Part shown: positions 1 to 6,350 of the stretch, one piece after another
Position numbering within the stretch: position 1 is the first letter of the stretch
Layout of the letters: each line of letters begins with the position of its first letter
NCBI GenBank assembly: GCA_964428895.1
Contig: CAYRZU010000100.1
Coordinates: 1-8,308 of the forward strand
Source: HyVt-337 sp964428895
GTDB lineage: Bacteria > Planctomycetota > Phycisphaerae > SM23-33
Length of the DNA stretch: 8,308 nucleotides
Direction: 5' to 3'
Translations under genes and position numbers: made by a program
Notes under the pieces: model-generated
Databases searched by the model: none
Told to the model about the DNA's origin: nothing
The model's input: only the letters and a program-made list of their open reading frames with translations

Positions 1-9
1 ATCCGTGAC

Positions 10-1380
10 TTAGTTCAACGCCCACGGATTACCATTGTCGCTGACGACGTACACGGCCTTCCCCGCACTTGCGTAGGTGGCCTGAGAAACCGTCTTCTTC
101 TTCCCAGTCTCGTCGATCAGGTAGCCACAGACAACTTGAACGTAAGGAGGGTATATCTTCCCATCGCCAATCTTCTCCAGGTCGCTAATGAGTTGCGTGT
201 CCAGACCTGCTTGGAAGGTCCATTGTGTTCGAGTCAGAGGTCGGACTATGGCAGCTCTTGCCTCCTCTCGTCCAAGGCGATCAATACGAAATGCGTTCAC
301 CCAAGCGTCAGTCAAGACGTGTGCATGAGACCATTCCCAGAAGCTGCCGATGTAGTCTTCGCGAATGCTGAAGATCAAGGTGAGTGAGCCTTTGGACGTG
401 TTTGGCTCACAAATCGCTCGGACTGCACCAGCCAGTTCCTTCTGCTCTCTAACTCCGGCCCGTGTGAAGGCTTCTTCGAACTGGTCAACCGCGATGGCTG
501 CTCGGCCTTCGACGGCGTCCAAGAACATTCGAATACGTCGGAGGAACTCAGGCAGGTTGCCGACCCCCCCGATCTCTGCCAATTCCTTCTTCTTGGCCAG
601 AGGCTCTAAGATGCGAAGGGCCTCTCGTCGAATATTTGTTGCTGGATCATCCAAGCAGCGCACATGACCAACCAGGAAGTGTTTGTCTGCTAGCGCCGGC
701 AGTAGTCCCGCGTTGAGGAGTGAAGTCTTCCCTGTTCCGGAAGCGCCAAAGAGAAGCGCGACAGGACTATTGTGGACGAGCCCGACAAGACTATTGATCT
801 CGGATGATCGACCGAAAAAGAAATGCCTGTCACCAGCAGTGAACGACTCTAGGTACTTGAAAGGGTTGCTCGCCCCCTTTCCTTTGGCATGCACTTTGTC
901 CGGCCTACCGAAATAGCGTTCGATGATGTCCGGGTGCTTCCGAAGACGGTTCTCCAAGGTCCGTGCGTTCCAGAAGTGGGCTTCGAAGGGGTGTGCCTTG
1001 CTCTCGTGGAAAGAAACTAGTTTCTTGGCGGCCGAAGCCGTGACGTCCGTGTCTGTAATCAGCAACAATCCTTGCGCGTTATGCTCATCCAGAAACGACA
1101 GGATGTCCCCTATCTCTTTGTGGCCGACATTATGCGCTTGCTTGCTGGGAGTCTTTCCGGGCTGCCCCGCGTAGTGCTTGCACTGGATCATCCAACGGAA
1201 CGGAGAAACACGCCCACTAAGGGATCGACGCATCTCGTCAGCAGATATGTCCAGGCCCATGTCCCCGCCACTGCCACCGGCCTGCACCACATTCACAAAC
1301 TCTTCGGCCTCGAGGAGGTCGGCCATGAGGCCTTCGAACTGCTTCCATGTGAGAACAGAGAAGTCGAGCGTCTGAAGCAT
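10..1380 (-). CDS. Mrr-type nuclease fused to nSTAND NTPase (Avs-like defence protein), probably C-terminally truncated
   Basis: 456 residues from the ATG at 1378-1380. That start has GGAG ten bases upstream (1391-1394) and begins just before the conserved nuclease domain; a TTG start at 1452 would add 24 unconserved-looking residues with no ribosome-binding site. Residues ~10-160 resemble an Mrr/PD-(D/E)xK nuclease: a helix LTWKQFEGLMADLLE, then GGSGGDMGLD with D44, and QCK at 66-68, the D...QxK catalytic pattern. Residues ~187-420 are a nSTAND1-type ATPase: FGR entry at 189-191, Walker A GASGTGKT at 212-219, Walker B AIAVDQFEE at 295-303, and arginine 340 in SIRED. In known Avs-type proteins the STAND core is followed by a long helical or repeat sensor that recognises phage proteins and activates the nuclease. 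Here the protein ends 19 residues after the usual YPPYVQVVCGYL helix, so a truncation is inferred. GC in sampled lines is about 52%, against about 65% in the lyase gene, which suggests transfer. Domain calls are strong; activity is doubtful. Confidence 0.85.
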   Translation of the reverse strand: MLQTLDFSVLTWKQFEGLMADLLEAEEFVNVVQAGGSGGDMGLDISADEMRRSLSGRVSPFRWMIQCKHYAGQPGKTPSKQAHNVGHKEIGDILSFLDEHNAQGLLLITDTDVTASAAKKLVSFHESKAHPFEAHFWNARTLENRLRKHPDIIERYFGRPDKVHAKGKGASNPFKYLESFTAGDRHFFFGRSSEINSLVGLVHNSPVALLFGASGTGKTSLLNAGLLPALADKHFLVGHVRCLDDPATNIRREALRILEPLAKKKELAEIGGVGNLPEFLRRIRMFLDAVEGRAAIAVDQFEEAFTRAGVREQKELAGAVRAICEPNTSKGSLTLIFSIREDYIGSFWEWSHAHVLTDAWVNAFRIDRLGREEARAAIVRPLTRTQWTFQAGLDTQLISDLEKIGDGKIYPPYVQVVCGYLIDETGKKKTVSQATYASAGKAVYVVSDNGNPWALN

Positions 1381-1390
1381 CTTTGGGTCA

Positions 1391-1394
1391 CTCC
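1391..1394 (-). promoter_or_regulatory. Ribosome-binding site deciding the nuclease-STAND start
   Basis: Reads GGAG on the minus strand, ten bases before the ATG at 1378-1380. No comparable site precedes the longer TTG-start reading at 1452, so this site favours the shorter protein. Confidence 0.6.
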
Positions 1395-1481
1395 AGCGTC
1401 TGCGCCTGGCCGAAATGGTCCGGTATCCCCACGACAGAAGAGGAAACCACAAGGGCGCCCATATAGACTCTCGCGCGCCGG

Positions 1482-1500
1482 TGTCCTCTCATCAAGGACA
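1482..1500 (-). terminator. Weak hairpin between the URO-D-like gene and the nuclease-STAND gene
   Basis: TGTCCT and AGGACA are perfect inverted arms of six bases around a seven-base loop, 26 bases past the stop of the URO-D-like gene. No T-run follows on the minus strand; the following bases are GC-rich. It may be a poor or Rho-assisted terminator, or chance. I saw no convincing -35/-10 pair for the nuclease-STAND gene in the rest of the 1381-1525 gap. Confidence 0.25.
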
Positions 1501-1525
1501 ATTCGATGCTGCTGGAATGCTCCTA

Positions 1526-2686
1526 CTAGTACTGACCGAACTCCTTGACGGCCTCGTAGTAGGCGATGCGGTGGTCTAGGGGCACGCCGCGGAGCATGTC
1601 GCCGACGGCCAGGGAGAATCGGCCCTTGCCCTTGGCTGCCGTCAGGAGTTCCTTGACGGCCTGGCGGATTCGTTCGGTGGGGCCGGACTTGATGATGTCC
1701 GATTCGATGCCGGCTGTGATCCAGATGTCCTCGCCCAGATCGGCGCGGATCTTGGCGACGTCGACGATCGGGTGCGTGAGCGAATCGATGGCGGTTAGGC
1801 CGAAGTGGTTCTTCATGATCGGGAACAGGTGCGTGCCCGTGCCGCAGTGGTGGAGGCCGGTTCCGGCTTTCGCGCCGCGTTTAGCGTTGATCCGCTTGAT
1901 CTCGGGGACCATGAATTCTTCGTACAAGTGCGGCGAAAGCATTTCGATGCCATGATCGCCGTAGCTGAATCCGCACGGCGTGCCATCACCGCCCTCGGGC
2001 CGCCACGCGTTCTCCAACGCGTCGCACCAGTCCGCCACCTTGCCGATGAACTCATGGGCGAACTCGGGGTCTTCGTACATGTCGGCCATGATGTCTTCGC
2101 CGCGCAGGTCCACGCACAGGCCGAACAGGCCGTGCTGACATACGCCCGACCACGGCTGGCCGACCGGAGCGCCCAGGAAGGTCATGCCTTCGCACAGTTT
2201 CTTCATTTCCTCCCACATGGGCTTGATCGTGCCGAGAATGCCGCCGGTCAGCGGATCGGGCATCTGCATGTCGCGACATTCCTCTTTGGATAGGTGCTGA
2301 CACCGGTGGGCGGGCACGGAGGTCTCGCGAATGACCACCTCACAGCCCAGCCAACCCGGCGCAGGAACCGGGTGCATGTCCAAAGCGGTCGACCATTCTT
2401 CGGGCGCCACGCCGACGGGTGTGTCGGCCACGAGAATCTCGCGCCGCCGCCGGGCGGCCTCGAGCTGGACCTGCAGCATCAGCTCGACGTTGGTGTAGTA
2501 GTCGCGGTAGTCCAGGCCGATCTCGTCGGCATAGAAGCCGTGCATGTGGGCGCCGTCCCAACTGGTCATCGGCACGCGGATGGGCCTGTCGGCGGCATGG
2601 GCGGCGATGACCTCGGCGGCTCCGACGTTGTGGGCCTTGACCCAGTCGGCGTTCGGATCAACGGCGAAGGAGTCGGATAGTTTCAT
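1526..2686 (-). CDS. Uroporphyrinogen decarboxylase-like (URO-D/MtaA superfamily) protein
   Basis: 386 residues from MKLSDSF. An in-frame ATG at 2716 would add ten residues; neither start has a good Shine-Dalgarno, so the start is uncertain. The N-terminal part (RVPMTSWDGAHMHGFYADEIGL, then a YYTNVE segment) and the C-terminal barrel match the URO-D family, which includes true uroporphyrinogen decarboxylase and the cobamide methyltransferases MtaA/MtbA. The HxC zinc motif of the methyltransferases is present as H279-H280-C281. The late segment where these enzymes usually supply a third cysteine ligand reads AVGDML, with D363 in place of cysteine. A demethylase or methyltransferase role is therefore more likely than haem synthesis, but the substrate is unknown, and no corrinoid protein is encoded in the window. 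It lies 45 bases downstream of the lyase gene (15 with the longer start), suggesting one transcript. Confidence 0.88.
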   Translation of the reverse strand: MKLSDSFAVDPNADWVKAHNVGAAEVIAAHAADRPIRVPMTSWDGAHMHGFYADEIGLDYRDYYTNVELMLQVQLEAARRRREILVADTPVGVAPEEWSTALDMHPVPAPGWLGCEVVIRETSVPAHRCQHLSKEECRDMQMPDPLTGGILGTIKPMWEEMKKLCEGMTFLGAPVGQPWSGVCQHGLFGLCVDLRGEDIMADMYEDPEFAHEFIGKVADWCDALENAWRPEGGDGTPCGFSYGDHGIEMLSPHLYEEFMVPEIKRINAKRGAKAGTGLHHCGTGTHLFPIMKNHFGLTAIDSLTHPIVDVAKIRADLGEDIWITAGIESDIIKSGPTERIRQAVKELLTAAKGKGRFSLAVGDMLRGVPLDHRIAYYEAVKEFGQY

Positions 2687-2731
2687 GGCCAACAGATTAC
2701 CACAAAACAGCCTCATGGCAGAGGCGCAGAG

Positions 2732-5026
2732 CTATTCCGCCACGTCGACGAGGACGGTCGCTTCGCCCGTGGTGCGGATGAGGGCGACTTGGCCGGTGAA
2801 GGTTTGGCCGGCGACGGTGTAGGCGCCGAGCTGGTCGGCGCTGATGACGAGGTCGGCCTGGCCGTCGGTTCGGACGATTCGGACGCCCATCAATCCGTCG
2901 GGAAGATCGGTCATGCGTTCGACGGCTTTGACGTCGCCAACGCCTTCGAAGTGCATGACGTTAACGAAATCGACGTTCGTGCCCGTTCGGCGGGTGATGA
3001 GGGCGGGCCGCCGGTGGTCTTGCTTGTTGGGGAAGCCCAAGGCCGTGATCAACTCGACCGGTTCATCGGGCAGGAGCGTAACGTGCATGGTGGTGTCGGT
3101 TTCGGGCTCGTGGTAGGTCAACTTGACAGGTTCGCCCTGAACGGCCGCCCGGCGGACGTCGATGAGGTTGTTGTAGCCGAAGTGGTCCGAGGGCGGGCCG
3201 TCTTCGATGTCGCCGAACTCTACGCTCGCCTCGGCCAGGCCGCCGTCGACGTGCAGAGCGAGGTCGTACTGATGCTCGTCGGCCGACCGGCAACGGAAGA
3301 AATCGACCACCACCGAATCGACCAGCACGATGGTTCGGTCCAGGACCACGCCCTCGTAGACCGAGTCGGTCAGGCCCCGAAAGGCCTTCAATTCTTCGCC
3401 CGGGCGGAACAGGACCAGCTTGCCGAAGGCGGGCTTCTCCTTGTTATCGCCGACCCAGACATCGTTGTGGTCGCGTTGGGGGTACTGGGAGACTTCGTCG
3501 ACGGTGACGGTGTTATGGGCGATGGTCTGCTTGGCCCAGCCGATGTGGCCCTCGTGGCCGTAACTGTGGTTCTTCATCTCCGGGACCATCAGATGGCCGT
3601 TGGCATAGAGGCAGATGCTGAGTTGGTCGGGGTGGGAGTGGGCGTTGGCGTAGTCGCCGAAGGTGACAGCCACGGCGACGGCGTCCTCGGAGGCGTCTTG
3701 GCGCAAGAGGGCGAAGCCGCCATTAGGCAGCAGCGTGCAGGCGTTGGTGTGCTCGCCGGTCAGGCCCACGCGGGCGTCCGAAGCGAGGCTGAACTCGCCG
3801 GCGGGCATGTCGGCGGTGACGTACATCAGCTCCAGCGGATCGCCCACGGGTTTGTCGTCGGCCAGGTCCCGGCGGAACAGCCACGCGTATTTGGGATCGC
3901 CGTAGGCTTGCCAAGCGGGCGCCCAATAGAACTGACGCCGCAGCTTGCCGCCGCCGTCGTTGCCGATTCCGGCGATGGAGACATCGCCGAAGGTGCGGTA
4001 GCAGATGGCGTCGAAGTAGCTCTTGAAGCTCTTGGGGCCGGTGGCGTCAAACTGGCGGTCGTAGTCGCGGCCGAGCTCGTGATCGGTCAGGCCCGCGTCA
4101 AACTCCATGTGCCAGAGGTCCAGGCCGCTATGGCGGGCGGGCTCGAGCATCCAGGTGTAGAACAGCAGGCAGATATTGGTGTAGCCGGAGGAGCGTTCGT
4201 AGTAGATGCCGTCAGCCAACTGGGACCACGTCATCTGTTGGGCGAAGCCGTCGCGGATCAGTCGCCCCTGGTCGTCGCGGGCGCCGTTAAGGGCTCTGTC
4301 GATCAGATCGCGGTCGCCGATGCAAAAGCCAATCAGCCCCACGCCGCCGGTCCCGGCGATGCGCCAGTTGGATCGATAGGCATGGTTGCAGTCGAACATG
4401 ACGTCGGCCGAGACCTTGAAGACGTCTTGCTCGAGGGCGGTCTTCTGCTCGTCCGACAATACGCCGGCGTTGTAGATCAGGTCGTAGGCGGCGCAGGCGG
4501 CGGCGGCCCATTGGACCTCGCCCAAGGTCGAGTCGGTGGCGATGCCTTTGAAGCCCGCGACTTTGTAGGTCGGGAATAGGTCGATCCACGCGGTGAGGAT
4601 GTCCGCGGCCGCCTGGGCGAACTCGATCTCGTCAGTCAGCACGTAAGCCAACGCCAGTTTGTTGGCCTGGCGAGCGAGATGGTGGTTGTTGGGGTTTTCG
4701 CCGGGCAGTTCGGGCTTTTCGGCCACCTTGCGCATCTCTTCGAGGAACTTGTCGACGTACTCACGCAGTTCGGCGTCGCGGGCGATCCAGGCCTTCAGTT
4801 CGTCGATTTCAGCCTGGTTGAGGTACATCCGCGGGTGGGGGGGGAACTCGGCAGGCGGTTCGACGCGGGGGAACGGGCGGAGCAGGGGGTCTATCTCTTG
4901 GGCTTCTTGGCCGTCGGCTTCAGCTTGTTGGGCGGGCGGTCCGTCCTGGCCGGGGTTGTTATTGCAGCCGACGACGGCCAACACGGCGATGAGCAATGTG
5001 AACAGTAGTGTGCGAAGGTGATTCAT
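2732..5026 (-). CDS. Heparinase II/III-like polysaccharide lyase, predicted lipoprotein
   Basis: 764 residues from MNHLRTLLF. This start has GAGAGG six bases upstream (5033-5038) and gives a clean lipoprotein signal: basic N-region, hydrophobic stretch, and lipobox VVGC with C21. An ATG at 5047 would add seven residues before the signal. A low-complexity Q/E/A/P linker (~22-60) follows, then a helical toroid-type N-terminal region beginning RMYLNQAEIDELKAWI. The C-terminal half carries the heparinase II/III-like domain: HSHPDQLSICLYANG with H463, H465 and D467, and AHNTVTVDE with H504. DGIYYERSSGY, with E277 and Y282, is a candidate for the catalytic acid/base region. Length is close to classical heparinase II. 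The protein should act at the cell envelope, cleaving a uronic-acid polysaccharide by beta-elimination. The substrate (heparin, alginate, ulvan or other) cannot be told from sequence alone, and no sulfatase or transporter is visible nearby. Confidence 0.9.
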   Translation of the reverse strand: MNHLRTLLFTLLIAVLAVVGCNNNPGQDGPPAQQAEADGQEAQEIDPLLRPFPRVEPPAEFPPHPRMYLNQAEIDELKAWIARDAELREYVDKFLEEMRKVAEKPELPGENPNNHHLARQANKLALAYVLTDEIEFAQAAADILTAWIDLFPTYKVAGFKGIATDSTLGEVQWAAAACAAYDLIYNAGVLSDEQKTALEQDVFKVSADVMFDCNHAYRSNWRIAGTGGVGLIGFCIGDRDLIDRALNGARDDQGRLIRDGFAQQMTWSQLADGIYYERSSGYTNICLLFYTWMLEPARHSGLDLWHMEFDAGLTDHELGRDYDRQFDATGPKSFKSYFDAICYRTFGDVSIAGIGNDGGGKLRRQFYWAPAWQAYGDPKYAWLFRRDLADDKPVGDPLELMYVTADMPAGEFSLASDARVGLTGEHTNACTLLPNGGFALLRQDASEDAVAVAVTFGDYANAHSHPDQLSICLYANGHLMVPEMKNHSYGHEGHIGWAKQTIAHNTVTVDEVSQYPQRDHNDVWVGDNKEKPAFGKLVLFRPGEELKAFRGLTDSVYEGVVLDRTIVLVDSVVVDFFRCRSADEHQYDLALHVDGGLAEASVEFGDIEDGPPSDHFGYNNLIDVRRAAVQGEPVKLTYHEPETDTTMHVTLLPDEPVELITALGFPNKQDHRRPALITRRTGTNVDFVNVMHFEGVGDVKAVERMTDLPDGLMGVRIVRTDGQADLVISADQLGAYTVAGQTFTGQVALIRTTGEATVLVDVAE

Positions 5027-5032
5027 GGGGGT

Positions 5033-5038
5033 CCTCTC
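5033..5038 (-). promoter_or_regulatory. Ribosome-binding site deciding the lyase start
   Basis: Reads GAGAGG on the minus strand, six bases before the ATG at 5024-5026. It supports the start that places the signal peptide at the very N-terminus. Confidence 0.7.
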
Positions 5039-5058
5039 AGGAATCAAGAGGCCGAATC

Positions 5059-5427
5059 CTAGTCATCTTGCCGCTTGGAAGCAAGGTGTCTGCGCTCGGT
5101 TCTCTTGCCAAGGAACACCGCAAGCAAACCCAGGAGCAGCGGCGGGTACACCAAGACACAGTAGACCTCATGAAGCACGATGGTGAGGAAGTTGTAGACG
5201 ATGCCGGGATCGCTGGGGTCGCGATTCCAGGCCAACACCAAGAGCAAGAAAGCGCCCATCATGCTGAGCACAATGGTGAAGAATCCGAAACCAATGCCAA
5301 GAGATGCCGTTCGCTTGAAGCAGGCCAGCACCGGAGCCGTTATCGCTAAGAGGAAGTATCCGGCCGTACAGATCAGGAAGACCCATACCGCCTCATCAGG
5401 TATCGCGTCCGCTTGAAAGGCTAGCAT
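5059..5427 (-). CDS. Small membrane protein of unknown function, three predicted helices
   Basis: 122 residues; no family recognised. Hydrophobic segments at about 15-37, 43-66 and 83-108 look like membrane helices, with a short acidic N-terminus and a strongly basic tail (GKRTERRHLASKR). The ATG at 5425-5427 lies six bases after GGGAG, which is itself the 3' arm of the hairpin at 5434-5460, so translation and termination signals overlap. The sampled coding line is about 53% GC, lower than the sampled line of the neighbouring lyase gene (about 65%), hinting at a different origin. It sits between the operon ending at 5504 and the lyase gene, 32 bases before the lyase start. Consistent hydrophobic periodicity and the absence of a long competing reading frame support a real gene, but its role is unknown. 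Confidence 0.6.
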   Translation of the reverse strand: MLAFQADAIPDEAVWVFLICTAGYFLLAITAPVLACFKRTASLGIGFGFFTIVLSMMGAFLLLVLAWNRDPSDPGIVYNFLTIVLHEVYCVLVYPPLLLGLLAVFLGKRTERRHLASKRQDD

Positions 5428-5429
5428 AG

Positions 5430-5462
5430 AAAACTCCCACAGCCATCGTGGCTGTGGGAGTT
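5430..5462 (-). terminator. Strong intrinsic terminator, overlapping the RBS of the 122-residue gene
   Basis: A perfect 11-base-pair stem, CTCCCACAGCC / GGCTGTGGGAG (5434-5444 and 5450-5460), encloses a five-base loop and extends by two A-T pairs. On the minus strand it is followed by TTTTCT, the form of a Rho-independent terminator for the operon ending at 5504. The T-run leads directly into the ATG at 5427, and the distal arm supplies the only Shine-Dalgarno-like sequence. On the plus strand only TTGTT follows, so the minus orientation is favoured. Confidence 0.8.
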
Positions 5463-5478
5463 GTTACGAACGTTACAT

Positions 5479-5494
5479 TCCGCGTGTTCGCGGA
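5479..5494. repeat. Short inverted repeat after the TIM-barrel gene
   Basis: TCCGCG and CGCGGA form a perfect six-base-pair stem around TGTT, 9 bases past the stop of the TIM-barrel gene and ahead of the main terminator. A direct repeat GTTAC at 5463-5467 and 5472-5476 lies beside it. It may be a second stabilising 3' hairpin; it could also be chance. Confidence 0.35.
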
Positions 5495-5503
5495 TGCTGA
5501 TCT

Positions 5504-6331
5504 TTATCGTCGAATGCTAGTGAAGGCTTCGACCTGAGCCTTGATGGCCCGTTCCGTGGGGAGGCGTTCCATGGAGCTGGCGCCGTAGAAGCCGTCGACA
5601 TCCTTGCAGGCTTTCAGGACGAACGCGGCGTCATCGGGCTCGGCGATGGGGCCGCCGTGGCAGAGGATGATGACGTCGTCGCGGACCTTGCGGGCGGCGG
5701 CGACGATGTCGTCGATCAGGCCCACGCAGGCGTCGAGCGTCTTGGCGGTCTGAGCGCCGATCGACCCGGAGGTCGTCAGGCCCATGTGGGCGACGATGAT
5801 GTCGGCGCCGGCTTCGGTCATGGCGACGGCGTCGTCGGTGTCGAACACGTAAGGCGTGGTCAGCAGGTCCAACTCATGGGCCATGCGGATCATCTCCACT
5901 TCCTTGCCGTAACCCATGTTGGTCTCTTCCAGATTTGCGCGGAAGACACCATCGATCAGTCCCACGGTTGGAAAATTCTGCACGCCGGCAAAGCCAACTG
6001 CTTTGACTTGCTCCAGGAACTTATCCATCAGCCGCATGGGGTCCGTGCCGCACACGCCGGCCAGGACGGGCGTCTTGCGGGCAACGGGCAGGACCTCGTT
6101 GGCCATTTCGATGACGATGCCGTTGGCGTCGCCGTAGGGCATGAGGCCGGCCAGCGAGCCGTGACCGGCCATCCGGAATCGGCCGGAGTTGTAGATCACG
6201 ATCAGGTCGATACCGCCCGCTTCTTCCCACTTGGCGCTGATGCCGGTTCCGGCGCCGCCGCCCACGATGGGTTCGCCGGCTTTGATCTTGACGCGAAAAC
6301 GTTTCAGAATGTCGGCTCTTGCTTCAGCCAC
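5504..6331 (-). CDS. TIM-barrel protein, phosphoenolpyruvate hydrolase family (PF09370-type)
   Basis: 275 residues, full length for the family. The GTG start at 6329-6331 is fixed by AGGAG seven bases upstream (6339-6343). Family hallmarks run through the chain: GGGAGTGISAKWEEAGGIDL (24-43), IYNSGRFRMAGHGSLAGLMPYGDAN (46-70), AGVCGTDP (91-98), QNFPTVGLIDG (118-128), HMGLTTSGSIGA (182-193), CHGGPI (224-229) and GFYGASSMERLP (247-258). The glycine-rich loops and the CHGG motif fit a phosphate-binding TIM barrel. The family name refers to proposed phosphoenolpyruvate hydrolysis; the true substrate here is not established. It directly follows the UPF0261 gene with 19 bases between. In the plant virus-resistance protein Tm-1 the same two domains are joined in one chain, which supports a functional partnership. 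It is the last gene before the terminator. Confidence 0.92.
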   Translation of the reverse strand: MAEARADILKRFRVKIKAGEPIVGGGAGTGISAKWEEAGGIDLIVIYNSGRFRMAGHGSLAGLMPYGDANGIVIEMANEVLPVARKTPVLAGVCGTDPMRLMDKFLEQVKAVGFAGVQNFPTVGLIDGVFRANLEETNMGYGKEVEMIRMAHELDLLTTPYVFDTDDAVAMTEAGADIIVAHMGLTTSGSIGAQTAKTLDACVGLIDDIVAAARKVRDDVIILCHGGPIAEPDDAAFVLKACKDVDGFYGASSMERLPTERAIKAQVEAFTSIRR

Positions 6332-6338
6332 GGTGAAT

Positions 6339-6343
6339 CTCCT
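6339..6343 (-). promoter_or_regulatory. Ribosome-binding site deciding a GTG start
   Basis: AGGAG on the minus strand, seven bases before the GTG at 6329-6331. It is the strongest Shine-Dalgarno in the window and the reason for accepting a non-ATG start for the TIM-barrel gene. Confidence 0.75.
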
Positions 6344-6350
6344 TGTGTTC

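Noticed and set aside
1381..1452. N-terminal extension of the nuclease-STAND protein from a TTG at 1452
   Set aside because: There is no ribosome-binding site for it, the residues are Arg/Trp-rich and unlike the family, and a good GGAG precedes the internal ATG at 1380.
1415..1475. Possible promoter for the nuclease-STAND gene (TATATG near 1470, GATACC near 1421 on the minus strand)
   Set aside because: No -35 element at proper spacing matches more than about half of the consensus, so I do not claim a promoter.
2789..4579. A 596-codon open frame on the plus strand, opposite the lyase gene
   Set aside because: Its translation is a Val/Gly/Ala-rich, motif-free sequence, as expected from the complementary frame of a GC-rich gene. 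The minus-strand lyase has a signal peptide, family motifs and a ribosome-binding site.
5034..5051. Small inverted repeat CCTCT/AGAGG between the 122-residue gene and the lyase gene
   Set aside because: The five-base stem overlaps the lyase ribosome-binding site and has no T-run; it is easily explained by chance.
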